NCBI GenBank assembly: GCA_964036045.1
Contig: OZ038391.1
Span: forward strand, 37,547,833 to 37,611,832
Source of the DNA: Eutreptiella sp. 'Long Island Sound 2002'
Taxonomy: Eukaryota; Euglenozoa; Euglenophyceae; Eutreptiales; Eutreptiaceae
Direction of reading: 5' to 3'
Length of the DNA stretch: 64,000 nucleotides
Shown here one piece after another: positions 33,348-45,480 of this stretch (position 1 is the first letter of the stretch; each line of letters starts with the position of its first letter). The notes beneath the pieces are model-generated. The model was not told the DNA's origin. It was given only the letters and a program-made list of their open reading frames with translations, and searched no databases. The position numbers were made by a program, and so were the translations under genes.

Positions 33348-34083
33348 TTAGCGGCTGGCCTCCGTGGAGCACGACCGCACGCTTGGGTGGCTGGACGCTC
33401 CCCCAGAGGTGTTCCATGTGTCGGTGTCACTGTCACTGTTAGAAGAGGTGCTCACACCCCCGTCAGACAGAAGTGTGAGGTTAAGAGCTGTGAGTAGGTG
33501 ATGCCCTTCCGCAGAGGTTGCCCGAAGAGGTGACTCGTGCAGGAGAAAATCCAGTTGTTTAACAACAGGCGAAGTAGCTTCCAGTGAAGAGAGCTTGACT
33601 CTTTTGGGCGCCGCCGGGGTGCCCGTGTGGCAGAGTTGTAGCTGTGGCGTGCGGGGGTGTGGGTAGCGGGGGTGGAGCTGCCTGCCTTGATCGGCCAGGC
33701 AGTCTGCCTCATTGTTGCCCTCGATGGTCACATGCGAGGGGACCTTGATCCAGTGTACGGTGCGTGAATTGTTGTCAAGTTCCATTAGCAGTTGTTCCCA
33801 CAAAGGGACATTGGAAACTGGTCCCGACGAGCCGACCCACCCCCGCAGTCGCCAGCGGCGGGCGGCCCCGGATGCTCCCGAAATGACGTATTGTGAATCC
33901 GTGCATAGTGCAATGTCACCTGTGTGAAAGATTTTAAGTGCTCTAATGACCGCCAGGAGCTCGGCGGAATTGTTGGTTTGCCGGTACTCATCCGGGACAT
34001 ATGCAGCGATGCTGGTGTGATGCTCACAAAAAATGCCATACCCTGCTAGCCTGCCTGCCGGCCCCTCAACTGCCGGAGGAACC
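33348..34083 (-). CDS. LINE RNase H domain, frameshifted from its RT part
   Basis: Type-I RNase H: RLAGYGIFCEHHTSIA, then TNNSAELLAVIRALKIF (catalytic Glu), ALCTDSQYVISG (catalytic Asp), VHWIKVPSHVTIEGNNEADC (His region and last Asp). The first catalytic Asp (YTDGSS) sits in the preceding frame, which stops 12 bases later, so the domain is split by a one-base shift. A Ser/Pro-rich tail of about 100 residues ends at 33348. The other catalytic positions look intact, so the break is recent or is a programmed shift; decay is the simpler reading. Confidence 0.65.
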
Positions 34084-35205
34084 GTCGGTATAGACTCGCG
34101 GGATGCCTTGGTCCTGTAGGTCCTGCAGGACTTCCTGCAGCTCCTCTGCTTTTTCAAGTTTGCGCATTTGTCGTGCTGTGGCGCGCGCCTTTGCCCTGGT
34201 GGGTGGGGGGGTTGGGGGGTTATTGGGAAATGAGGGGACCGGGTCCGGTTGCTCTGCCGTGGGCAGTGCGGCGGTGCACGAGCGGGACGATCGTCGCAGT
34301 TTGGTGAGGAACCAGATGTGGATCGTATCCGGGATGGGTAGGTAGCGTGGGCACGAGGACCAGAGGTTTAGGACGTGATACCAGTGGTCACAGAATTTGT
34401 CCCACGTGACCCTGAAAAATGGCTGGTGTTTTTTGGTGCATCGTAGCGACCAGTTGGTGATAACGGCGGACCAGCCCACAAGGCCTGCTGGGGTGCTCAG
34501 GGAGGCCGCAGGGTCCTCTTGCAAAAGTTGGGAAACGTTAAAAGGTTGGAAGCCCTCTGGCCTGAAGACCTGATTAATGAATGCAAAAGATTTTTGAACA
34601 AATTGGCAGTGATACAGCGTATGTGCGACGGTTTCTAGTTCCTGGTCAACAGGGCACCACACCTCTAGCGGTTTCCAGCTCTGCTGTCGTTGGCCTACAG
34701 GGAGCCTGGACCATAATGCCTTATGAATAAAGTCCTTGTGCCGCGGTGGGAGGTTGCAGCGGTGGAAGGCTTCCCAGACTGAGTCCGGCTGGCGAGGTTT
34801 CAAGGAGTATGGTTGTGAAAAAAGCTCCGCCACTGGTGCTCGTGTCCATGCATACCAAAAGGTAAGGTCCGGAGGGGGTTGGGGGGGCAGTGCAAAAGTG
34901 GGCAGGAGAGAGGCAGGGAGCAGTGGTTGATCCACCTGGAGGCGGTGCCGATAGACAGGTTCCCAGGTGGGAGCAAGCATGGAAAAATAAGTGGGTTGTT
35001 CAAGCAATTGTCCAATTGTTAAAACTCCTTGGCGGATGAGGCGGGGCGAGAAATAGGTGTGACCTTGGCCTGCACGGGGGGTTTGACAGCAGATATCAGG
35101 CGCAGCAGAGCACACGCATTGGATTCAGAGTATGGCTGCAAAAGGAGCCAGTCCACCCGTTCCTCCGGAGGCCGGGCCGGGCGCCTGAGCAATCCAAAAA
35201 TATTT
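34066..35205 (-). pseudogene. LINE reverse-transcriptase C-terminal region, 5'-truncated
   Basis: Long open minus-strand frame. It contains FSPRLIRQGVLTIGQLLEQ and a zinc-binding WCPVDQELETVAHTLYHCQF, the cysteine/histidine region found between RT and RNase H in many LINEs. It ends in YTDGSS, the first strand of RNase H. The RT palm motifs are absent: upstream (beyond about 35205) the coding signal ends, as expected for a 5'-truncated LINE insertion. A related RNase H relic lies at 7971-8452. Confidence 0.6.
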
Positions 35206-38200
35206 GATTATTTGTGGAAGCACTTTTCCTTTATAGGAAACCAAGGGCACGGGATCAATATTTTACCACCAAAAGGTAGCTAGGGTGCGTGTATTTGCCG
35301 ACATCCAAAACTTTGCACTGCGTGCATGGTATTCCCTATTAGGGCATGATGTGCTAGCTATGTTAGGTCTAGCGGCCTTCACTCGGGGGACCATAGACGA
35401 GCCGTCCCCTAGGGGGCGCGCTAAAGCAAAGCAAGGGCAGGACCTTACCTTCTAAAACAAACATCAAATCTGAACAGGGGTGGCATAGCACTACTAGCTC
35501 TACCTCCATGCACCCGCCCTGCTTCAGGAGACAAAACTAAGATTACAACAAACCTCAGTTTTGCATGTACTGCCCACCTTGTACACGTGTCCCACCCTAC
35601 ACTGCACACAACAAAATCATGTGACCAAACGATCAATTGGGGAAAATGCCCCATGGCCATCCCCGTACAAACCCCACAGTCGGTTGGCGCCTCGAGGGCA
35701 CCTAGCCAACCAACTGTGTGTTGTGAGTGCTCAAGCACTCCCGCACCCTTCGCAGCATTCTACAGGCATTTGCCTGAACATTCAACTTGGACTTCATCTG
35801 CACACAAGCCCTAACATCAACTACGGTCGGTCAGTGCTCAAGAACGATTGATGGGCCCAAGGGAGTGTGAATCATTGTGAAGAACCTTGTCCTGCCAGCC
35901 AAGATGGCAACAAATGCTTGCTTCTTTGAAACATTGCTTGCCTTTTAGGTTAGGAAACCGTTGTATGTTTCCCTTTACCACCTCCCGGCACTTTGTTTGT
36001 AGTACAATTGAAACGCAAGCAAACAAAAAAGACCAAAGACTCACAGGCCAATTTATTGCCCATTCCACTTCACCACATCCCAAAAACACACACACAAATC
36101 ACACGCGAAAGGTAGCCAAGTGTTTGAGCAACTTTGCTTTTTGATCCTTTAATGTCAACTCTTCTCAGCTTCTCCTTTGCAACTAAGTAGAAGAGTTGAT
36201 TTGTTCACCCATCAACTAGCATGTCAATTGGCTACACACTTGCCCTTGCCGTATGGGGTCTCCAAAGCGGAAGAGTGTAATGTAGCTACATCCTCGAGCA
36301 GGAGAACTATACAACACTTGCTTCATCACCAGTAACCGTTGGCAATCTGCCAATCCACGGCAGCCAAGGACCAACCGACTACGCTCAGTAGACCATCAAC
36401 TGACTGTCAACCGCCGCTGTGTGCTTACCACCCAGGCAAACATTTTCCATAGAGACAACACCTAAACAAAAAACCCTAAAAGGATGTGTTTCTTGAGACT
36501 CAACGTGCAACAAATACCCAAATTCCTCCGCACTGCAAATGCATGGGCAACACACAAAGGCATTTGCAACAGCCTCTTCAAGTGCCCATGGCGGCATGTG
36601 GGCAGACAGACACACATGTGCCAAGAATGGGAAAAAGGTTCCGCGATCTCTTGATCCACGTGGCACGTGGCCTCGGGACCACCTTGCAGACCCCAATGCC
36701 CCTTACACGCAACACTACAGGGAGCCCTGCACAACTGCCATAGCTGCACCACACAAGGTAAAGGTATCTCAGCAGAGGAGACGTAGATGGGTTGGAGTTA
36801 GGGGGTCCACATGGTGTGTCGCTCGCTGGCACCCAGTTAAGTTATGTCCCAGGGTCAGGACAGCAGCACAGATCATGCATGCCAAAGCTGCAAACCCGAT
36901 ACTGTAACTTTTTGGAAACACTTGGAATGCGGGGTGCACTCACAAAAAAAAATTGCTGCAACGGGTTCGGTCAACATGAACGCGGTAGTGGCTGCCCTGC
37001 CAGCGACGGGGGCCTCCCACTGGGTAGGAACCTCCTCCTCAGTTGAGAACCATTGCTGAGTGAGGGGCTCGTACTGAGTGGGAGAAGCCTGAGTCAGTGT
37101 AGAAGTGGGCTCATCACTCAGCTACTGACTCAGACTGAAGAGCAGGGTCAAGGGCAGGCATACACACAGGTACACAGGCTCCCTGTGTCGGTCACGACAC
37201 GGAACTCACTGGCACAGCACATGTGCCTCTGATGATCCATTATGCAAATTGGGATGAGGACGCAAGGGTGAGGGTCAGTAAAAGCCCTGTATTCAAAATG
37301 TATGTAGTTTCAATCGATGGAAGATGGCAATCAACCACCAGCTCGCTCTTAAACCTGACAATGAGGACAAGCTGACACCCCCACAAACAGCCGCAGAGAA
37401 GAGCCCTCCCGCGCCAACATAGCCAAACACTGAGAGAGAAATGTACACAGACACCAAGAAACATCGATCACTACACAGAATTGCAGAGCTAAATGTTTGT
37501 TGTCAGGCCCTGTTTGACTGCACGCAAACAAACACAGACAAACAGACCAACCCACCCACACACGCAGGCGCGTACACACACAAATACACACACACACACG
37601 ATATACGTAACAAACGGGCAACAGCCAAGACAGCGAGCAGCCATCAGGGAGGCCGGCTTGCACAAATTCTCGTCAGGCACAGTCAGAACAAAAACAAAGA
37701 CATCGTTCAACTACGCTAGCCCCCTTTCTGCAGTACAGGGTACGAGAAGTGGGACCCCGCGTTGAACACCACTGCCAGCTCCGCCAAGGCAGAGGCCTGC
37801 AGGACGAAGCCATGGCTGACAGCGCAGCAGTACATCCCATCCCCTCCCCTGTTCCCTGCACTACCCAGGGGGGTTGTACCAAGCTATGAATTCCCAGTGA
37901 CAGCAGGCCCAGGGCAGAACCATCCTCACTGCCCCACCCCCCCCCGCGGCCCCAGGACAAGCAAAAGGCACCATTAGGCACACACGCACACACACGCACA
38001 CGCGCGCGCGCACACACAAACACACACCCAGTCCAAAAACCCAGAGCACGGACGCGAAGAAAGACACAGCCAGGGACTGGCAACACTGCATTGGCTGAAG
38101 TGTAAAGACGATCAGGCTGCAGCGCCTCCGCAATTGCAGATAAAAAGACTCAAAACGACAACCACCAACAGCCGCTCCATTCACCAAGCGGCTAGCCCTG

Positions 38201-38580
38201 ATTGGGCCGCTGTCACAAATGATGACAGGGGCCAACGCACGCGCGCACACAGGCGGTACTGTTGAAATACCGTTGAAGCATATTCATCAGTGCTGCTGCC
38301 TGCCATGCATTGTGCTGAGGGTGCGAAAGATGTGCTGTGGTCGATGCCCAAGGAGCTAAGAGCCCAAAACCCAGGCAAGTGTAGAACTTGACCTGTTGAC
38401 GCAAAACGTAAAACCAAAAGCAAAGGTGCCAGTGCTTGCGGATGTTTGAGCACGAAAACGTTGCTTTTGGGGGGCTAAAAGCGCTTGGCGTGAAACGCAT
38501 TTTTCGCATGCACCTCATTTGACTAAGATTCAGCCTGATAAATAGGCACAGGTCGCAGATCAGGCTAATTGTAAAATTCG
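35206..38580. other. intergenic, CA/GT repeats, no convincing gene
   Basis: Contains CA-rich stretches (about 37560-37600) and an alternating CACACGCG tract (about 37978-38030) that could adopt Z-form. Short ORFs only. Confidence 0.5.
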
Positions 38581-38701
38581 CATCATGGGGGCGTTGTCGC
38601 ACGGTGCGCGCACGGTGCGTGCACGGTGCGCGCACGGTTCAATGTTTTTGGGATGGTTGCCCAACTTGTACCCCGTTGAATGGCCCCCATAGAAACACAC
38701 C

Positions 38702-38895
38702 CAGGGTCCTGATTTCTGCACCTTGCAGTCCATACTGGCATACCAGGATTCTTCCATTTTTAGTCTGATGCTTGTCACAGGTTCCAGGGTCCTATATTCT
38801 GCACCCTGCAGCCCCTATTGGCGTACCGGGAATTTTTTTTTTTTGAATCTGATGCTTGTCACAGGTTCCAGGCTCCCAATTTCTGCACCTTGCAC
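38702..38895. repeat. tandem duplication, unit about 90 bp
   Basis: Two full copies plus a partial one of a unit containing CAGGGTCCTGATTTCTGCAC, CTTGCAG, GGCATACC and GATGCTTGTCACAGGTTCC. Confidence 0.75.
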
Positions 38896-38968
38896 GCACC
38901 TCCGTAACAAACCATGCACAGGCGACAACACAAGCGACAACACTGGTTGGGTTACGGGAATTTCAATT

Positions 38969-39304
38969 TCATCCGCCACAGGCTTCTGGCTCATGATCAT
39001 CAATTCTAGGGGCTTCAGCTTCCACTTCAGGTAATTGGGGCTCCAGCAAAGCGTCCATCGGCGCCTCATGGTGCACAGGTTGGGGGGAATCGGGGCTCTC
39101 AGCAGTCACAATTGCAAACTCCAACCGCTCCTCGGGTGCATGCTCGTACAAGACCTCTTCACCACCCAATTCGTACCGAATAGAGACGCGACGCCCACCT
39201 CTTGGAGAAAGGTCAACGACAGTGGCCGACACCCTATCCCCGTTGGAGCGGTGGTAGTACACAGGCAGTCCGGCGACAAGCCAGGGCAGCTCAGATTCAG
39301 GCAT
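38969..39304 (-). CDS. SH3/Tudor-like acidic ORF
   Basis: 111 codons, ATG at 39304: MPESELPWLVAGLPVYYHRS, then NGDRVSATVVDLSPRGGRRV, SIRYELGGEEVLYEH, and an acidic tail (EVEAEAPRIDDHEPEACGG). The core aligns by eye with 28152-28319 (YxRSNGxRVxATVV). It is better preserved than the other two copies and has an uninterrupted frame. No named family is claimed. Confidence 0.5.
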   Translation of the reverse strand: MPESELPWLVAGLPVYYHRSNGDRVSATVVDLSPRGGRRVSIRYELGGEEVLYEHAPEERLEFAIVTAESPDSPQPVHHEAPMDALLEPQLPEVEAEAPRIDDHEPEACGG

Positions 39305-39365
39305 TGTGGATCTGGTGGACACAGAATACGCAAAAGGACGCACGGTGCGCGCACGGTTCAGGCAA

Positions 39366-42300
39366 CACCCCCCATGTCATGCCAAACGCCACAGGCACCT
39401 TTCCAGAGGAAGATAAGATGCAGACACAGACACACACTGAGAAACGCAGGCAGACACCAAGAGGTACGTTGAACTTGAACAACCACCCGCACACCCGCCC
39501 GCCCACAGACATGTAAGGGCAGGTTGGACATCAACAAATTGCTGAACTTCGCGACACCCAAACCTCAAGACACCGCCCGTCAACTAATGCCACTAGTTGC
39601 TCACTAATGGCTATCAACCGCTGTCCCAAGCAGCCTTTGCCCTCCAGACCACAAGAAGATGACAAAAGATGACGGGTTAAGAGCGTCCTGACACATTCAC
39701 GCCGGCAAACGCGCGACACCGGCCACCTTCGGCTCACAACCACATATCGACATCCTATATGCAGGTTCCTTATTGGACCTGTCTATGTACACTTGCATTC
39801 TGACGGTCAATGGGTCAGCCCCTAAAGCAATCGCAGATGCAGTAACTTGACAATCCGTCCTTGAATTGTGAGACCCCATGGAGCGAGGTACCTTGACAGG
39901 GAGAGGGAGAGTCGAAAGGGTACAGGCGAGAGGGGGAGGGCGGTCAGCCGCCCCTCCCTGCCCCTCCTCCTGGAGGATATGCTGGCCCCACTGCGCTCAA
40001 GATGCCGACAACAAACAGCGAGATTTCGTGAAACACGTGCCGGACAAATTATCCTCAGCACTACTTTCCGGCACCCCGGAATTCCAGAGCTTTGCCGCCA
40101 AGGACACACCCAGAGACGGTATCCATGGACTATCCCCCAATATGAAGGGTGGGTTTCATACTGCAGCTTCCCCCAGACCTGGCCTCTAGGGTGACACATA
40201 CACGTCTAGATGGTTGGCCGGAACCCCCTGCCCCGCCCCTGTCCTGTCCCTCCCTTCCTGGCACGAGCAAAGGAAGTCAAACCCAGGTATTCCGACGCCA
40301 TAGGGGGCGGACTGCCGCCCTTCGGGAAAACCCCAGGGAAACCTCAAAGGACTAAGAAAGGGAAAGAGTACCAAACTATTGTTCCAGGGGTTACACTTGT
40401 GTTGCGTACAGGGCAACCGCAGGGCCTCCGCGACTGGGCGGAACACCTTCCTACTTCACGGACGCTGATGTTTGTGCGTGCGCGAGCAAGAGCTTGGGCA
40501 ACGGCCATCGACTCCACAAGGCCACAGAAGGAAGGAAATCATATTAAGGAGCAATAGTCCATGGGGCCATCGACTCCACAAGGCCACAGAAGCTGGGATC
40601 CAGTGCTGCGGCATCCACGTGCCGCAGGCCCCAGCAGAGAGTGCTGAAACACCGGGTTTCATTTGCCGCACTGTCTCTCCACCTGTTCTCCGGATCATTC
40701 CATGAACGTCTTTCCCAGGGACTGTCACATGAGAGGGATATGGTCACTGGGCAAGCACCCGAACCAACCCCTTCCCCCTTGCAACAACAACGGTAAACAC
40801 ACTGACAACGCCTCCTGTTGTGGCCCCCCGCCCCTTGTCCAACGACCGCCTTGTGCAGCGAACACTTGGTGTTCGGATCGTATCTTTTTGGTACCCAAAA
40901 GCAACCAGGTACCGAGTTTCAGGGTACAGGACTCAGGCTAGAGGATTGGGGAAATGAGGGGCTGTCGTGATGTGTCTTGCAATAATGCAATACTGCTTGT
41001 AAGATGTGTGAAAACAGGATGTGAGGTACTTGTATCCCTCAACAATAGGACCTTTATTGCCGACGATTCTCTTCTTGCACTGAACGCTTTGTCCAATGAA
41101 CACTTGGTGTTCACTCGGACCGTATTTTTTTTGGGACTTGAGTGTTCGCTGGAAAAAGTGGGGGAGGTACTCACAGGGGCATTGTTTACGCGAACCCTGG
41201 GAGGACACTAGACAAGGACCCACCTTGCCCAGGGGAGGGTCCCTTGACAGACTTTGGCCGCAAAACCACACCCGGCCCCAAATCACAGAAAAAAATCGAT
41301 ATTGATGGAGGACCGGAAAACGGAACTGGCAATTCCGCGGTGCTAAAAGATGCAGAAACCACACCTCGTGTTGTTCTGACAAGGTCATTGTTCTCGCAAG
41401 GGCGGTGGGGTGGACTAAACGAACGAAAGAAACTTTTTGAACAGCAACCCCCCCCCCCTCTCCTCGGCCCCACCCCACGATGCACACCTGCACTCAAGCA
41501 GCATCCGCACCAAGACTCTTGAGGATATGTGTGGCCTTTTGTTGTGGCGCGTGCACATGCACCACAACAAAAAAAAACACGCATGAGAAAAGATATCTAC
41601 ATCTTCTCAAAACTACAGATACCATGTCCAATACCTGGACCAGGAGGGAGCGCAGGTACACTCGCTGTGTGCCACCAGAATCGATGACAAAATGGTACTC
41701 TCGCCCCCACGTCGGTGATCCAGCCGGACACCACAGCTCAGTGGGAGGTCAAACCACTAGGGCTCATGCTCGGAGGCGGGCAAACCACAAATGCCAGGAG
41801 TCATCCCTTTGTGCTGCACCTGATGCGCGCAGAAACTGCTGTGCTACAGCTACACAAAACACACACACACACACACATGCACGCGCACACACACGCAGCT
41901 CGCTCCGGGTGCAACCCCCATGGCCGGCACCCCGCCAGCCCAGATAAAACAACTTTGGGGGACAAACAGGGGCTTGACACTGCATTGGGGGCCACCAACC
42001 AATCACACTCACAAGTCCGCGTTCCGTCCCTGGCTCGGCAAGCACGCAAAGACAAAGGCACTGAGCGTGCATTGAATCTGGTCAGGCCGCGACGGGGCAG
42101 GCCTTTGCTCAGTGGCTGGTTGATACTATACCGGAGGGGGGGGGGGGGGGCAGAGGCCAAAAAAAAGTTGGTGTACATAAAATTGACCTCCAAGTTCGGG
42201 CCCCTTTGATAAATTTCTTTTTTTTCCTGGGGAAACTGGGCGCCTTTCTATAAAAGAACAATGCACGCGGAAGACGGGCACCTACTTCATTGAGCGGTTG

Positions 42301-43070
42301 TTTGGTGTATCAACCCACGAAGAAACATCAAACCCAGAACTGGTGAAAAACGGTACAGTGTGGCCACAAACAACGTTGATGAAGACGTGGAGGTCACACG
42401 TGGTGAGTCAGGTTCATTGACCTCACCACACAAAGGTTGACCAGGAGACAAAAAGACGACTCGGCCTCCCTCGCATGGGGGAGGTGGGGGGGGGGGGGTC
42501 AGAGGCGCACGCGCACACGCACGCAACGCAACGCAGACACAGGCATACGCACAAACACACAGCGAGGCAAATGGGCATGTGTTGCTACAGCACAAAACAC
42601 GAAGCACAAAGCAGGGCGTTGCTCCAACACTTGGCACGGATATTGCTGTGAAGATATGCATCTCGTTGTGGAAGAGATTCATGGCTTGTGGAACATGATG
42701 AACCGCAACGCGCACGCACCAACACACACGCGAGGTAAGCAAGATGCAAGGAAGTGGAAGACTGTGAAATTTCGGGAGTCGGTCAGGGGCCCGGGAGGAC
42801 CTGTGACCCCCCAGCCCCACCCCAAATCCACGTCGACCCCAATTTCCTCACGTTCAGACAAGAAGACCCTGTTGCCTGTTTGGTGTCATCCATCGTCCCC
42901 GCCGCAGCACCAAATGTATTGCGGGCGCACGCTGGAGTCGCTATCCGTCTTGCTCCCACCGCTGCAGAAAGGCGCCTCCAGTCACACGTTTCTGACTGTT
43001 TGACGACCTGACGAGATCCACACCATTCGGACTGCTGCCTGTTTGTCGCGTGTATCGTGTGTCTCGTGCG

Positions 43071-43116
<46 letters not shown>

Positions 43117-45480
43117 GTACCCGCAGAAAGACGGGTGGTTGTGCGATTTTTTTTGAGTTGCTTGCAGCCCGCAACCTGATGCGCTTCCTGATGATGCTGG
43201 TGCTTGCTTCGGTTGCTGCAGCAGTAGTGTAGGCCAAGCTTTGTGAAAAGCCAGAGTGAAATACTTTTCAGCGAAACAGTTTGAGAAACCAGAGATCGTT
43301 TGTCAGGACTTCACTGCTACCGATTACCGTTCAACCGTGCGTCAGACCGTGGTGCACATGCACGTTTGTATGTGTGTGTGAAGGGGGAGTTGGGGCTTGA
43401 GGAGGTCAGACAGAGATTCTGAAGGAGCAGAGGGACGCCGTATGGGCAACAGATTGGTCTCGGGTGAAACCGTCGGGGCCATAGGACAGCTTTGGGTTGC
43501 AGGCCTCTAAGTGGTGCTGTGGATCCGCACCTTCAGCGCGAACCAAATTCAGAACCTCGGCAGGGGGGCTGGGGGGACGGGTCAACCCACTCGCCTCGCC
43601 ACCTCGACCCCCACACCAGCCCTCCTTACGTCCAACTCTGCGTGGGCGTTTGAAGAATCACACACCACATTCGTTCCCTTGCCCTTCCGTCCAGACCCCC
43701 ACATGCGCCTTCTCCCTCACACCCCCGCATGCAGCCCCCACCCCTGCCTTTTGCGCTGCCATCCATCCACAAAGCAGAGTTTTGGCGTACACTGACCTGC
43801 GCCGAAAATTCTGGCGCAGAAACACCGCAAGAAAAGTTGCCAGTCAGTTGACAAGGGGGTTTGGACCGGCGACTGGTCCACCAGACAGACCCTCCAATAA
43901 AACAATTGGGGGAGAGATTTGGTGGCGTGGGGGACTTGTGGGGGCGGGGGGATGTGGAACAGCGTCGGAATGGGGCCGGGGAAAACACTTGTGGGCGCGC
44001 AGGGTCTGGCCCGCGGACGATGACGCAGCGGTCCTCGCGAATCTGTGGCGTAGGGGCCGGGTGCTGTCACCACCTGACCAATGGAAGGCTTGCACTGGGG
44101 CGTGCCTCCCCCGTACGCCACTCGCACCCCCTGATACAAAAAAACAGGCAGCACTCACTCGCAACCCCCTCGGAGCGCTTCGCTGCAACGGAGCTGGTTT
44201 GGGCCAGGCTCTCATCCATACGGACCCCTCCCGCCCACCCAAATGTGGTGGGGTGTGGTCGTGAACTGTAAGCTCTGAATCGCTCGGAGGAGGGGGAAGG
44301 GGTCCTTTGGAAAACTACGCAACGAACCCTCTAAAAACAGGGCTGTCCGTTTGAATTTGTTTTTGTTGTTTTTGGGGAGGGGGCGGGGGTTACTGCTCCG
44401 TAACGCCCGAGCCTCAACAAAGCGCCGGCCGACCTCCGTAGAGTAACTACCGTCGGTTGACTGCCGACTGTCAGTTAACCGCGGTCTCTACCATCAAAAA
44501 ATTTATCTGTGAGAAAAGAAAAGCAGCTCTTCTGTGAGACACGCTGTGAGCTCCAGCTGGAGCCACCCGCGCGTGCCAGTCCAAGCTGCGATGCGCTGCG
44601 GACCCATGACTGGGCCGGGGTTTTGCTTCGGAGATCATGACTGTTCTAACACATCCCTTGGACCGCAGCCCCACACATTGACTATTCCAAGTCATCAAAA
44701 CGCTGTCGAATCCTGACAGACAATGCACTGCCACCCTCCCGCTGTCGAATTGAAGGGCGAAACCGGTCACAAGGTAACGACGATCTCAGCCCTGGGGCTC
44801 GGGAAACCACGAAAACTGAAGGAAGTGGGTGGGCCCCAGAGGTGCTGTTTGCGTAGAGGAGATGCTTTGGACAACTCACACGACAACCCCTTTCAAACCT
44901 CCGCACCCCTCTGCGCAGGCCTGGCTAACGTTCCAGTCTGCAGGCCTCCGCGTGCATTGACAACACGGCCGGGCTAAGGGTTGCGGCATCACAGCTCGAC
45001 GTTGCATGCAACGAGCTCCCACGTACCACCAGGCCAATATGTGTGTAAGCGTATGCGACAAACGTGCCAGTGTGTATGTGGGTGTACCCGACACGCACGT
45101 CAACATGTACGTGGGCGTATGCAACATATGTGCCAGTATGCACGCAATCTAATGCAGGCTTGTGCGACACGCATGCCAGTCTGTATGTAGGTTTCTGCGA
45201 CGTGTGTACGGCATGCCCGCCAGTATGTATGCCGCGACATGTATGTGGAGTCTCTGCAAACTAAAACGGGACAAGAAACCCAGGAGAACACGCCGCGCGG
45301 TGTCGGAGTACGAGCTATGCAGTGGGCTGCAGAGGCTCAAGGTTTGGCTGGTTAAGGGGTGCGAACTGAGGTGCTGAGGTATTGAGGTGCTGCAGGTACT
45401 GAGCAAGATTTGTGGCTCAGGCAGGCGTCGGGTATTCCAGGTTTTGCTGTGGAATGTGACCCGCAGTCTGCTTCCATGCA
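39366..45480. other. 6-kb intergenic stretch, microsatellites and direct repeats
   Basis: Contains a 28-bp direct repeat (GGCCATCGACTCCACAAGGC and following bases) at about 40502 and 40564; a repeated ACACTTGGTGTTC segment at about 40863 and 41100; a GT microsatellite (43073-43109); and long G runs near 42138 and 42487. GC-rich DNA at 43.5-44.3 kb is open in several frames on both strands, so no frame there is convincing. Confidence 0.5.
43073..43109. repeat. (TG)n microsatellite
   Basis: About 18 uninterrupted TG units. Confidence 0.95.

Larger units (their letters stand above)
38585..39365. mobile_element. repeat bounded by GCACGGTGCGCGCACGG arrays, carrying an SH3/Tudor-like ORF
   Basis: Left array: three to four units of CACGGTGCGCG at about 38600-38640. 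Right array: GCACGGTGCGCGCACGG at about 39340-39357. Inside are a 90-bp tandem repeat (38702-38890) and the ORF at 38969-39304. Ends and target duplication were not resolved; it may be another branch of the Harbinger-like group. Confidence 0.4.

Noticed and set aside
43497-44264. 255-codon plus-strand ORF
   Set aside because: The DNA is very GC-rich and long ORFs are open on both strands at the same place; composition is Pro/Arg-rich with no motif, so it is probably chance.
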